Shown: piece by piece, positions 11,319-21,235 of the stretch
Position numbering within the stretch: the stretch's first letter is position 1
Layout: every line of letters starts with the position of its first letter
Assembly: GCA_029582265.1 (NCBI GenBank)
Contig: CM055833.1
Location: 27,898,288 to 27,962,287, forward strand
Length of the DNA stretch: 64,000 nucleotides
From: Zoroaster sp. YZ-2022
Lineage: Eukaryota > Echinodermata > Asteroidea > Forcipulatida > Zoroasteridae
Direction of reading: 5' to 3'
Program-made: the position numbers and the translations under genes
Notes under the pieces: model-generated
What the model saw: only the letters and a program-made list of their open reading frames with translations
Told to the model about the DNA's origin: nothing
Databases searched by the model: none

Positions 11319-11573
11319 TCAAAGTTATAAATTAAAATGGCTTCATTTTTGATATGGGAAATTTATTTCCAAATTTGAAATGTATCTAGACCGTGATTTC
11401 CACATTAGAATGCATACAAAAAAAATTGAAAGCATTTCGGCATATCTGTACCTTTGCAGACATTTTCCCAACGGTGTTGTGTTTAATCTATAACTCAACG
11501 ACCGAGGCCTGATTGAAAATGAAAAAAAAAAAAAGATAATATCTTATCATGGTATCTTTGTCTGCGCTTACAG
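11319..11573. other. intron remainder before exon 8
   Basis: Contains a short stretch (11395-11460, TTCCACATTAGAATGCAT) similar to pieces near 45110 and 45290. Nothing else seen. Confidence 0.5.
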
Positions 11574-11671
11574 GACGTTAATCTTAAGGATGTACTGCAG
11601 CTGTTGCTTTCACTCATGGCAGAGAACTCCAACGGAATGGCGGTTGCTTTTGACAGGAAGAACGGCATCAG
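11574..11671 (+). CDS. NBEA: NBEA homologue, exon 8 of window
   Basis: 98 nt, phase 0 to 2. It reads DVLQLLLSLMAENSNGMAV then FDRKNGIR, a well-conserved armadillo-like helix pair. It follows a 4.1-kb intron that carries a LINE remnant and the 44-bp array. AG at 11572-11573, GT at 11672. Confidence 0.94.
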
Positions 11672-12024
11672 GTACAAAATGAAACACGGAGCATCTCATG
11701 ATTATAATCCAATGCCTGTAGCACGGATCAGTAATGACGTCAAACACACCGCATCTCTGCAATGATCCAATTACAGCATGCACCCAGTTTGTCCGAAATT
11801 AGTCTCGGACAATTATCATTATTTTGTTTTGTGAATTAGGCTAATAGTGATCAATGCTTTTTGGAAGTTTCGTGTTATATTCATCTGGGTTTGGAATGTC
11901 GGATGAAATTAAGACTGACATGTACTCTGGCACTTTTCTTGACCCAGTTTTAGTGGCAATATGTTTTTATTTTATTATTTAGGCTTTGAGAAAGTTGGAT
12001 TTCCAGAACAAAATTTTAAGGGTC

Positions 12025-12278
12025 TATTGCCCCCCCCCACACAAGAAAAATATCAAAATAACTAAATAAATAATAAATAAATAAATTAATTAATAAAATA
12101 ATTTTATTTAAATGAGATGAGTTAAAAAATATAAACAATAAATAAATTATAAATAAAACAAATTAAAGAAAAAAAATAAATAAAAACCTATGAAAATTAA
12201 CGAAACAAAATAAATCCAAACAATTTGAAAATGTATAAAAAAAGAAAAAAAACTACACAAAAAATCCAAAATAAATAA

Positions 12279-12325
<47 letters not shown>

Positions 12326-12330
12326 AATAA
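12025..12330. repeat. AT-rich low complexity with (AT)n
   Basis: A-rich tract followed by about 20 AT dinucleotides at 12283-12322. Confidence 0.9.
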
Positions 12331-12372
12331 TGCATTACTGTGTTGACATTTTAATTGATTTTCCATCAACAG

Positions 12373-12465
12373 AGTGATCTACAAATTGCTTGCCTCCAGT
12401 GATGAAATAGTACGAGCCATGGCAATCAAGGTTCTCGCCCTATTCCTCAGCCGACTCCCACACAA
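12373..12465 (+). CDS. NBEA: NBEA homologue, exon 9 of window
   Basis: 93 nt (1+90+2). It completes the Arg split from exon 8 and reads RVIYKLLASSDEIVRAMA followed by LALFLSRLPHK. AG at 12371-12372, GT at 12466. No ORF prediction long enough to flag it is expected because the exon is only 31 codons. Confidence 0.93.
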
Positions 12466-12729
12466 GTAAGTCCCACGCAAATAAGTCCCACGCAAATCAC
12501 TGCTGAGATATTAGCCATGTCCCCCTCGGGAAGCACCAAGCCCGAGGGAGTTGTCTGGTCTGGATTGACTCGTTTTAACACTTCAACCAAGGACGACAGG
12601 AAATTATAGTTGGTTATCAGACCTTTATCTGATGGGTTTTCTAACTTAATTCATGAATAAATATATAAATAAATTAATAAGTTTGATTTGAATTGTCAGG
12701 TGTTCCTAGTATCTGGAGAAAATAAGTTA

Positions 12730-13758
12730 CCGTAATTTCCGGAATATAAGCCGCGCGGTGTATAAGCCGCACTATCCCAAAATCACCAAAACAAGATTCA
12801 TGCGTCAACATATAAGCCGCACCGCGTATAAGCCGCACACACAGAGGCCCACCGGATGCCACTCACTGTCGGTACATCGCCATAAAGGGGGTCATTGTGT
12901 TGCGTTCGAGTCAAAATGTATTGAAAGAGACACAATAGCATACCTGCCAACCTTGACAAGTGAAAATTCGTAATACTAATAGTAAAGTTTGGCACATTTT
13001 ACGCATGTCCGAAATACATGTGCATGTACAGGAATCAATGGCACTGCTTGTGGGATCGATGTTTCTTCGACTCCACGTGTTTCTTGACATCGTTAAGGCC
13101 ACCATGGCTAATGCAGAAATCCGTGCTGCATATTTTACAAAATGCGTGAAGTTCCCCAAGTTTGGTGGCAGCAATAACTGGGTAGCTTTCTGACTATTTA
13201 TCTCGAAATTTCTGCACCATTTTTATTTTGCTGTTCCGTTCCCGTATCACTATTTACGGCATTCGGGAATGTCGAACGTAGTCCCGCTGGTTGCCTGCTT
13301 TCTGCACAACGTACATGTAATCACTACAACGGCAACCAACGAAACGATGACTCATCGCCTGCCACGCGTAACGAATTTTCCTATTGGCTCCTTCCATAGA
13401 CTACGATATAACGAATTTTCCCATTGGCTCTCTGGTACACGAATGGCATAGACTACGATCTACGTAGTGGATTCTGATGTCGCTGGCGCTAAACGTTGCA
13501 ACGGTATTTTCAGAAGTTTGAATAAATCTGTGTGTATCGAGGTCCGCTCACTAAAACTGACAATGACCAGACCATTTTCGCTACGAACAATAAAGGTTTT
13601 TAGGTTTCTGTTTCTGTTTCTGTCTGTTTACCAACGATTTTTGCTTAATTGTGCATTGTGTTTTGTTCAAGATTCATACCTCGGCGTATAAGCCGCAGGC
13701 AACTTTTACCGTGTCAAAATCAACGTATAGGCCGCGGCTTATATTCCGGAAATTACGG
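12730..13758. mobile_element. 1.03-kb DNA transposon, nonautonomous, TA duplication
   Basis: The ends CCGTAATTTCCGGAATATAA and its exact inverse at 13739-13758 are flanked by TA on each side. Subterminal ATAAGCCGC motifs repeat inside both ends. Open frames inside are at most 87 codons and none resembles a transposase. Superfamily not assigned. Confidence 0.88.
13372..13460. repeat. short direct repeat inside the transposon
   Basis: AACGAATTTTCC..ATTGGCTC followed by CATAGACTACGAT occurs twice about 40 bp apart. Confidence 0.75.
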
Positions 13759-14207
13759 TATATTCGTATAAATAAAATTTAAAATATTGCTCTTTTGTGA
13801 AAAATCTTACTATGTTTGATATGTGAGGCTCTTAGTATTTTTGTGTTTAAAGTTCAGATTGTTTTTCTTGGGGAAGCAGTTTTTAACAGCTAATTCTTAA
13901 TTGTCTTAAATAATTGTTAACATGAGAAAAAAAACATTAAAATTTATATCTATTCAACTGTGACTTTTTGAATTATCCTTGGATCCAACCAGAAAGTTTG
14001 AAAGAGACTTTAAAAAATATAAACTTGTTGTATAATTCTTAATCAGAGAAAGACGGCTTTAGTATTTCATCTTCACCCCACAGTTTTCCCGGAGACGAGA
14101 ACTTCTTTTGATCATCTTTGACTCTGTCAACATTTTGATCCAGAAGTATTTGTTTCTTTCATCAATGTTTGTTCTTTTGTTTTTAAAATTTGTACTAATT
14201 ATCGTCG
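13759..14207. other. intron without recognised features
   Basis: AT-rich intron; nothing supported. Confidence 0.6.
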
Positions 14208-14681
14208 CATCAGTACAACAAGGTCGTATCATAGTTACGACCTTGTTGCAGACATGGATTTTGCTCAGTACAACAAGGTCGTATCATAGTTACGACCTTG
14301 TTGCAGACATGGATTTTGCTCAGTGCAACAAGGTCGTATGTTTTTACAGAGTTCCAGGATGAACATGTAAATTTATGCACTATTGCACATATGACCTTGT
14401 TGCATTTTTTAGATACGACCTTGTTGCATTTTAAGATACGACCTTATTGCATTATTTTTAGATACGACCTTGTTGCATTTTTAAAAGATATGACCTTGTT
14501 GCATTTTTTAGATACGACCTTGTTGCATTTCTTAGATACGACCTTGTTGCAGTTTTTTTTAGATATGACCTTGTTGCATTTTTAGATACGACCTTGTTGC
14601 ATTTTTTTTTAGATATGACCATGTTGCATTTTTTTAGCTACGACCTTGTTGCATTTTTTAGATACGACCTTGTTGTTCTGA
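14208..14681. repeat. GACCTTGTTGC tandem arrays
   Basis: 14211-14335 holds 55-bp units in which ACAACAAGGTCGTA is followed by its inverse TACGACCTTGTTGC. 14388-14681 holds about 12 units of roughly 25 bp (TAGATACGACCTTGTTGCAT). The array stops about 25 bp before exon 10. Confidence 0.93.
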
Positions 14682-14705
14682 CAGGACGTTACTTTTGTTT
14701 TGTAG

Positions 14706-14814
14706 GAGGAAGATGGATATGATGTATGCCCATAATCTTTATTCCCTTCTTGGTGAACGGATGCTTCTTACATCCAACTCTCTCTCCTTGGTCATGTACA
14801 ACTGCCTGTTTGAG
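14706..14814 (+). CDS. NBEA: NBEA homologue, exon 10 of window
   Basis: 109 nt (1+108). It completes the split Lys and reads NLYSLLGERMLLTSNSLS then VMYNCLFE. The acceptor TGTAG ends at 14705, only about 25 bp after a tandem repeat array. GT at 14815. Confidence 0.93.
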
Positions 14815-15013
14815 GTATAACCCATTGTCTTTCGACTAAATTCTGTTTATTGACCTTTCTCCACTCATTCACAGTGGCTAATCACAACGCCTTTAACACA
14901 TCACATGACCACCCAAATCTAAGACAATGAAGGAATATTTGTTCATTCGATGTTCTTCATTCGACGGCCCACAATACGCATACACAAAACATTACACATG
15001 ATTGTTAATATAA

Positions 15014-15335
15014 TAATAATAATAATAATGGACACTTATGTTGCGCCGGTATCTGCCAGGTTTGACGCTCATGGCACAGTTATATCATTCCTAGAACCAT
15101 CTCACCTCCCTGGGCAGTATGCAGCCCATGCTGCCAAATGTGTAGCGCAACGAGCTTAATCAAACACAATTACCATCGCTGCCCTCAAAGGTCCCCATTT
15201 ATACTCCTGGGTGAAGAGAAGCAATTACAGTTAAGTGTCTTGCTCAGGGACACAAGCACCACGGTCGCAGCCAGGACTCGAACCTAAGACTCGAACACAT
15301 GTGTCCAATGCACTAAACCGCTCGACCATGGCAGC
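15014..15335 (-). mobile_element. tRNA-derived SINE, full-length, minus strand
   Basis: On the minus strand: a tRNA-like head with B-box GGTTCGAGTCC-like sequence near 15285, the conserved CTTGTGTCCCTGAGCAAG block, then body 1 and an (ATT)n tail (15014-15030 on the plus strand). The head is of the CATGGTCGAGCGGTTTAGTG type. Confidence 0.85.
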
Positions 15336-15421
15336 CCGTCGATGAAGACATGTAGACTTTCATTTACATCTTTCTCTTATTAGACACCTTTCATTAAACA
15401 TGATCTTGTTTTTTGTTTTAG

Positions 15422-15503
15422 TTATTGACAGAGCGCGTCAGCTTACAGGTAGCTATTGGGACCCACATCAAACCAGACAAGACTTACAGAGTCATGAATT
15501 CAG
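15422..15503 (+). CDS. NBEA: NBEA homologue, exon 11 of window
   Basis: 82 nt, phase 0 to 1. LLTERVSLQVAIGTH aligns with the vertebrate segment ILIEQIGTQVIH; the remainder is variable. Acceptor TTTTAG ends at 15421, GT at 15504. A less conserved exon, supported mainly by phase and splice sites. Confidence 0.88.
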
Positions 15504-15738
15504 GTACGATCGTTCAAATGTCACAGGTTCAATACCATATTGAAATTACATCACTGTCTCCTCTAGTGTCATGCTTGTGTTAACCAACGATACTCTGACA
15601 GTCTGATTTCATGATGTATTTTTATTTTTATTTGTTTGCATTTGGAGTTGATATCTGTTAGATTTTGGCAGGATTTTAAATTTTTCTCTACAGTATCATA
15701 GTCAACGATACTGTGACAGTCTGAGTTTTGATATATTT

Positions 15739-15941
15739 AAGATTTAAAGGTTTGCATGGTGGAAGAACAATAAACTTAAAAGTTTGCGGTGACACCATGT
15801 GATGAGTAAATCTCTCTTTTGAGTATGTGTGTGGTTCCGAAGGAACCGGTGGACCGGAGTCAACCGGTTCCTTCGGAACCACATACATACTCAAAAGAGA
15901 GATTTACTCATCACATGGTGTCACCGCAAACCTTTCAGTTT
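15739..15941. mobile_element. foldback element with long near-perfect arms
   Basis: GTTTGCGGTGACACCATGTG (15783-15802) is followed by an arm that is mirrored from the centre near 15848 to CACATGGTGTCACCGCAAAC (15914-15933). The inner arm carries GTGGTTCCGAAGGAACCGGT. Shares the core of families A-C. Confidence 0.88.
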
Positions 15942-16109
15942 ATTTTTTGATATATTGTTCTCTTTCTGCATCTGGGGTTGATATCTTTAAGATTTTGGCA
16001 GGATTTAAAAAGTTTGCTATAAGCAAGACCAGTTGGAACATGCATAATGGATTGAAATACATGTTTGTTTTTTTATGAGCATCAGATGGTGTTGCACTCA
16101 ATTGTCATA

Positions 16110-16197
16110 CATGCGTGCAGATAATGTAAGGCGCTTTGATGCTTAGCTGAAATGGCTTAATAAATACTGATTATTGTAATAATTATTATTATTGATA
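16110..16197 (+). mobile_element. LINE/SINE 3' tail fragment
   Basis: GTAAGGCGCTTTGATGC, then TAATAAATACTG and (ATT)n, resembles the 3' end of CR1/L2-like elements. Only the tail is visible. Confidence 0.5.
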
Positions 16198-16267
16198 GTA
16201 CATTGTTGCACTGATTTGATAATTTGTCTGAATGATATTAATTGTGATTTGCTGATTTTCGTGTCAG

Positions 16268-16391
16268 GTATCTTTCATGTAACGGCACGTCTGCTGCGTC
16301 AGTCTGTACCCAGTGAATCAACCATGGAGGTCAAGAAACACTTCTTGTCTGATATGATCCTGCTTTTCAACCAAAGCAGGGAAAACAGAAG
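16268..16391 (+). CDS. NBEA: NBEA homologue, exon 12 of window
   Basis: 124 nt (2+120+2). It completes a split Gly and reads GIFHVTARLLRQS, then HFLSDMILLFNQSRENRR, a hallmark of the family. AG at 16266-16267, GT at 16392. Confidence 0.95.
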
Positions 16392-16725
16392 GTAAGTGTC
16401 ACAGTCAGTTTTCTTGGACTTTTTTATCAAGGTTTTGTATTTTTTTCTTCCCTATTTTAATGATATTTTGTTATAGTCAACCTGAATTCAAAAAGGCAAA
16501 AATGACAACATGAAGAGACAACTTGAAAAAAGTCGTACATTGTACATTTTGTTGAAATTTTTATAATATATCAGAAAGATTCAGAATCTGTCTGCTAGCA
16601 CCTAGCATTTCTAGAGTCATTTTAAAGACTTTTTGAGGGAAAGGACAGAAGGATTAATACCTCCGTCAGGAGGAGGTTGCCATGGGAACCTCAACTCATT
16701 CATAAACTCCCTCCATCCTCTGCAG

Positions 16726-16918
16726 GATCCTCTTGCAGTGCTCCGTATGGCAAGACTGGATGATTGGTCTGGCCTACATCTACCCTAGCAACGATGAGGA
16801 GAAGAAGATTACCGACATGGTCTACTCCCTGCTCCGTATGCTGCTGCATCATGCCATGAAGTATGAGTGGGGAGGGTGGAGAGTGTGGGTAGACACACTC
16901 TCAATCATTCACTCTAAG
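16726..16918 (+). CDS. NBEA: NBEA homologue, exon 13 of window (end of armadillo-like block)
   Basis: 193 nt (1+192). It starts with the second Arg of NRR, reads [18 protein letters not shown] and closes with [18 protein letters not shown]. This is the most conserved piece of the N-terminal half. AG at 16724-16725, GT at 16919. Confidence 0.96.
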
Positions 16919-17101
16919 GTAAGAATACTAAATGAACCTCTCCTCTACAGGTATGGAAAGGGTGGGGATGAAAGAGAGGAGGTGTGCCTAGACTATTCCC
17001 ATTTTTGTCTGGTTCTTTGACTTTGTCCACTTACAAAACACCATAGTTTAAGAGGCATCAGTCTATAACTCTCATAGACCTGTGTGTTAGAAATCCAAGA
17101 T

Positions 17102-17256
17102 GAGACTAATTGCGGTGACACCATGTGAAATTCTCAATTGAGTAGTAATTAGTTGTGAAAAGAACTGGGGGTTACAACTCAACATTTCGATCAGGATGCT
17201 TCTGATCGTCTTCAGGAGAAAGCATGATACTGATCATGCAAAGCTACAAGTTTTAC
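17102..17256 (+). mobile_element. foldback family B, copy 1
   Basis: AATTGCGGTGACACCATGTG, AATTGAGTAGTAATTAG, GAAAAGAACTGG, then CTGATCGTCTTCAGGAGAA and the end ATGCAAAGCTACAAGTTTTA. Same order as 33027-33185. Confidence 0.85.
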
Positions 17257-17361
17257 CTTGGTTTATATCCTGTCCTTGGATTGACCGTACAAGTTGATGG
17301 GGAAAAAAATGTAGCCATTTCAGATGCTTCAAAAAAATCCAATGAGAATCAATCTTTACAG

Positions 17362-17666
17362 GTGTCCTTCGAAGACCACAAGCAGGAACTCCTCAAGGCT
17401 TACAGCCAGTACCAGAACTCCCAGGGGGGCGATCGAGGTGGACCCCCTGGAAGCATCTCGGCAGCGATCAACGCCGCTGAGCTTGAGGGTGTTCAGTACC
17501 CTGAGGATTCCTTCAGTCCCCTGGCAGCCATGACTGGGGGCTATGGTGAGGGTCAGACAGCCGAGGGTCAGACAGCCGAGGGTCAGACAGCCGAGGGTCA
17601 GACAGCCGAGGGTCAGACAGAGGAAGACCAGACGACCGAGGGACAGACGGTGGAAGGGGATGAAAG
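17362..17666 (+). CDS. NBEA: NBEA homologue, exon 14 of window (linker with coding repeat)
   Basis: 305 nt, phase 0 to 2. The start VSFEDHKQELLKAY resembles the vertebrate VTFEIHKENLANIF just after the armadillo block. The rest is a low-complexity acidic linker with seven 5-residue units of GQTAE type (17551-17655), each encoded by 15 bp; the first four are identical. I placed the donor at GT 17667 because only that phase joins exon 15. Open frame continues past it, so use of a later donor cannot be excluded. Confidence 0.86.
17551..17655 (+). repeat. 15-bp coding tandem repeat in exon 14
   Basis: Seven in-frame 15-bp units (GGTCAGACAGCCGAG consensus) encode GQTAE-type pentapeptides. Four are identical at DNA level, so expansion is recent and copy number may vary between individuals. 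Confidence 0.95.
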
Positions 17667-17720
17667 GTTGGTGCGCCAAGGGGTTACAGAGCATTCATTA
17701 GATTTGTTTCACTCTATACC

Positions 17721-18359
17721 CAGGGATGCCAGTTTTCCAGCTGTTGCCGGAATTCCAGCTTTTTCATATTTTTCCCAAAGAAATCCGGCGCTCCGTCTTT
17801 CGTCCGGCCGAGGGAAAAAAAATCACCTTTACAGAGCGCGCTCAGTTATCTTAGTTATCAAGACAATCTTTATATACCTTTTCTTTTTTTATGCCATCGC
17901 GTAATACACTCAGACATTTCACCGACAGAGGGTGTTCGATAGTAGTGAGATATTGAGGAACGTCTTGAACTAAGGCTATTGCTCCGCCATATTGGAAACG
18001 GTGCGTGTGGGTCCGTGTAGTTTGTGTGTATGTTGTATACAGTGCATTGTATACAGTGCGTTGTATACAGTGCGTTGTATACATGGTGATCGCAACGTGA
18101 TCATAAAGATTGCGGTTCGCGGCCCTCATTTTCTGAAATTTTTGAATGATTTTACTGCACTTGGCTACCATAATGGAGGTCGGAAGAGGTGTGGATGTGA
18201 AAAAATCGATGCTAGCGTAAAGAACAGGTTCAATTGGCGTTGGCTTGAATCAAATAACAACAAGGGATATTTTTTTTCCGTGTGCAAGTATGAACGTTCA
18301 CGCTTGCTTTGCGGGAATATTTTTTCCAGCTCTGGAACAAAAAGCTACTGGCATCCCTG
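17721..18359. mobile_element. hAT-like nonautonomous transposon
   Basis: CAGGGATGCCAG at 17721 is inverted at the right end (CTGGCATCCCTG, to 18359). TATACC flanks both sides as a putative target duplication (6 bp seen; hAT usually gives 8). Begins 55 bp after the exon 14 donor. An inner 14-bp unit GTTGTATACAGTGC repeats four times at 18031-18082. Confidence 0.75.
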
Positions 18360-18409
18360 TATACCAAAGTATGTGTGAAGCACTGTATGCGCTTTCCGAG
18401 TCTATTCAG

Positions 18410-18495
18410 AAAAAAAAATTCCACAGACGGCTCGGGGGCGGGAATCAAACCAACGGCCTCGTGCTTGCTAGTGCAGTTTACGGGGTTATAGCTTT
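18410..18495 (-). mobile_element. possible degraded tRNA-derived fragment
   Basis: On the minus strand GGTTTGATTCCCGCC resembles a pol III B box followed by an acceptor-like stem. No intact A box, so only a weak call. Confidence 0.3.
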
Positions 18496-18619
18496 CAAAC
18501 ATTAGCTTTTGAATAATAATTTGGTAAGTTTGTAATCTGGTAACTACCAGTAACCTTTACACTTCAAACTCGACAAGGGTGGATGTGAGTTGGTACAAAT
18601 CCTTGTCCTTTACTTGCAG

Positions 18620-18836
18620 GAAACCCGACACAGAGAAAGAAGCTCCAGACGATCAATTTGATATTAGCGAAATACTAGAAAGTGTAATCGATGACGTTGT
18701 CAAGATCGTGGATGGCAAGAGTGCCTCCGCAGGGCAAGACTCGGAGAGGGATGAGGCTGAAGGTAGTGAAGAAACATCCCCAGATGCGACGACGACGCCC
18801 AGCGATGAAAAATCCCCCGAGGAGGAGTCCAACAAG
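18620..18836 (+). CDS. NBEA: NBEA homologue, exon 15 of window (candidate PKA-anchoring helix)
   Basis: 217 nt (1+216), AG at 18618-18619, GT at 18837. The exon is acidic and mostly disordered, but 18660-18713 encodes FDISEILESVIDDVVKIV, an amphipathic helix with hydrophobic residues at 3-4 spacing as in RII-binding helices of A-kinase anchoring proteins. NBEA is a known AKAP with an RII site in this linker. The remainder is rich in Glu, Asp, Ser and Thr. Confidence 0.88.
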
Positions 18837-18934
18837 GTGGGTGTGGCTTGAATTTGATGGACTGCTTGGATTGGATGAATGTCAGGCACTCTGGTATTAT
18901 TGATTCTGTGCTAAAAGGCTATAAGGTTGTAACT

Positions 18935-19318
18935 CATGGAGTGCCATGGTCGAGCGGTTTAGTGCATCGGATTTGTGTTCTGATGGCTGAGTCATCAGAA
19001 TGTGGGTTCGAATCCCAACCACGACCATGGTGCTTGTGTCCTTGAGTGAGACACTTTACCATAATTGCTTCTCTCCACCCAGGGGTAAATGGGTATCTGT
19101 GAGGGCAGAGTTGGTTGTTGTGTTTGATTAGCCCTATATGCGCTGTAATGGCAGCAATTGAGCTGTATACTCCCCAGGGAAATGAGATGGTTTCAGGAAT
19201 GATTTATGAGCCTGATGAGCAGGGGTAATAATATAATGCGCCTTGAGCACCAGTTTGGTGGATATGTGCGCTATATAAGTCCACATTATTATTATTATTG
19301 TTATTATTATTATTATTA
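18935..19318 (+). mobile_element. tRNA-derived SINE (head 2, body 1)
   Basis: Head CATGGTCGAGCGGTTTAGTG (A-box-like) and GGGTTCGAATCCCAACC (B box), then TTGTGTCCTTGAG, body 1 and tail GCGCCTTGAGCACC..TTGGTGGATATGTGCGC with (ATT)n. About 100 bp after the exon 15 donor. Confidence 0.92.
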
Positions 19319-19589
19319 AAAGATTGTACAGTCGAGTGCAATAACATTGCATCTAACACAAGGGTGTTACTTCTTCGTATTTTGTAAATTATTATTGTAT
19401 TTCAATACTGGAGAAAAATAAATGAATGAATGAATGAAAAAGATTTTGCACGTACATCCAAAACATTTTGGTGAATAAGTAGTTCATGCTGTTAGCTGTA
19501 TCTGGTTATACAATATTATTGGCTGACGTGATGATATATTCCAAGTTTTACTCAAATTTAAATATGGTGGTGGTCATTTCCAATTTCAG

Positions 19590-19930
19590 GAAATATCTGA
19601 CCAATCAGCAGTCAGCATCGACTCCGACTCCACAGCAACCAGTTCCACCGCCTCCCACGCCACTCCTCTGGCCAATCAGATACCGGCGGCCCAAGGATCC
19701 GCGCACCTCCCCGGCGGGGGAAGCGGAAGAAACCAGTGGCTGCCATCAAAGCATCGGCATCAACGGGAGGAGGACCAAGCCTCGTTAAGCAGACAGAGTT
19801 CTCGTTTCTTCAGTCCCGGTCCCCATCAGGCACCATATCGTATCCCCGAATTCTCCTGGTCCAACATGCATCAGAGGATGATGTCAGATCTGCTGTTTGC
19901 CATCGAGACGGATATACAAGTTTGGCGCAG
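19590..19930 (+). CDS. NBEA: NBEA homologue, exon 16 of window
   Basis: 341 nt, phase 0 to 2. The first two thirds are Ser/Thr-rich linker (EISDQSAVSIDSDSTATSS). The last third reads IPEFSWSNMHQRMMSDLL and FAIETDIQVWR, the start of the conserved central block shared by NBEA and LRBA. The true frame lacks an ATG; the ATG-started frames overlapping it at 19486-19788 and 19736-19948 are shadows. AG at 19588-19589, GT at 19931. Confidence 0.93.
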
Positions 19931-19950
19931 GTAGGCTGTCTTAAATGAAC

Positions 19951-20243
19951 AAGTCTCCGGCTTCTGGTCACCGCGCGTGTCGCCTCAGACCCGCAATTCA
20001 GCATTTTTAATTTTCTTTGTTGTTGTTGTTATGAAACAATGTCCAATTGCAGCCAAAATTGATGGATTGATTGGAATTCTGCCGTGCTGTGTTTTAAACG
20101 ACTTTTTCACAAAGGGGTATGAAAGTTTTCCCGATTTGTGAGGCCTCTCTTAGCCACCATACTTTGTAGATGGGAAATGTGGTCCCCGCATATACATGTT
20201 GGCCTCCCCCAAAAAAAGATCTATGACCAGAAACCGGAGACTT
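19951..20243. mobile_element. AAGTCTCC-ended MITE, copy 1
   Basis: The left AAGTCTCCGGCTTCTGGTC is inverted on the right (GACCAGAAACCGGAGACTT). The interior matches 24113-24463 (TCCAATTGCAGCCAAAATTG and others). It starts 20 bp after the exon 16 donor. Confidence 0.88.
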
Positions 20244-20244
20244 T

Positions 20245-20458
20245 CGAGATACGAGTTGTGAGATACGAGTTGTGAGATACGAGTTGTGAGATACGAGTTG
20301 TGAGATACGAGTTGTGAGATACGAGTTGTGAGATACGAGTTGTGAGATACGAGTTGTGAGATACGAGTTGTGAGATACGAGTTGTGAGATACGAGTTGTG
20401 AGATACGAGTTGTGAGATACGAGTTGTGAGATACGAGTTGTGAGATACGAGTTGTGTG
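20245..20458. repeat. 14-bp tandem array
   Basis: About 15 copies of GAGATACGAGTTGT. The unit is a piece of foldback family A, where it occurs once or twice (for example at 31490, 31551 and 32647). Confidence 0.95.
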
Positions 20459-20775
20459 ATAAGGTTCTTTTCAGAACCTGTACCTCACTTAGCGATAGTT
20501 TAGATAAACACATGGTGTTAATGCAGACCGAAGCGATACCAACACCATCTCAAATATTGCTGAGTGAGAAGGCTAATCAGAACCACAATCTCACTTAGCG
20601 ATAGTTGAGATAACTCAGCACATGGTGTTACCACAAACCAAAGCGATACCAACACCATCTCAAATATTGCTGAGTGAGAAGGCTAATCAGAACCACAATC
20701 TCACTTAGCGATAGTTGAGATAACTCACCACATGGTGTTACCACAAAACCAAACTAATACTCCACCATGCAAAGC
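20459..20775 (+). mobile_element. foldback family A, copy 2, with internal 120-bp duplication
   Basis: Starts GATAAGGTTCTTTTCAGAAC, carries CACATGGTGTTA cores and ends CACCATGCAAAGCC. A segment of about 120 bp (20497-20615) is repeated at 20616-20735. Confidence 0.82.
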
Positions 20776-20843
20776 CACAACACCTTCAAGACAGTATACT
20801 CTACAGATTCTCAAGTAGTTATATTGTGTTTTTCTTTCTCCAG

Positions 20844-20997
20844 TAACAACACAAGGACTGTGATCGACTACGTCAACGCCGCAGAGAACACCATCTTCGT
20901 TCAGAATGTCACCCAGATGGTATCACAGATCATGGACAACCTCATCTACTCCTCGGGAGGTATTCTCCCGATGCTATCGTCTGCAACTTCAAGAAGT
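20844..20997 (+). CDS. NBEA: NBEA homologue, exon 17 of window
   Basis: 154 nt (1+153). Completing a split Ser, it reads TRTVIDYVNAAENTIFVQ and VSQIMDNLIYSSGGILPML, ending SSATSRS. The donor GTAAGA-like site at 20998 was chosen over a nearby in-frame extension because vertebrate NBEA also changes exon after the ATS motif. Confidence 0.93.
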
Positions 20998-21230
20998 GTA
21001 AGAAGTGTTTAGATAGTGGCTTTAAGTGTTATACTAAGACTGGGAAAGAAATAGCACAGTTAACAATGTTTGTTTTGGACATCTTTAGAGACCATGCATA
21101 ATAAGATAAGCGAGGTATGAATTTACAAACACATAATGCTTACCGATAAAAAAAACAAAAAAACAGAAATAGGTCCCTAGAGTAAGTATAGGATTGAAAA
21201 CAACCAAATGGTCAAATTGTAATATAAATC
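20998..21230. other. intron remainder after exon 17
   Basis: No feature recognised; AT-rich. Confidence 0.5.
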
Positions 21231-21235
21231 TTACT

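Noticed and set aside
20094..20513. 139-codon minus-strand ORF with internal repeats
   Set aside because: It is the 14-bp array read through; the repetitive peptide is an artefact of a unit lacking stops.
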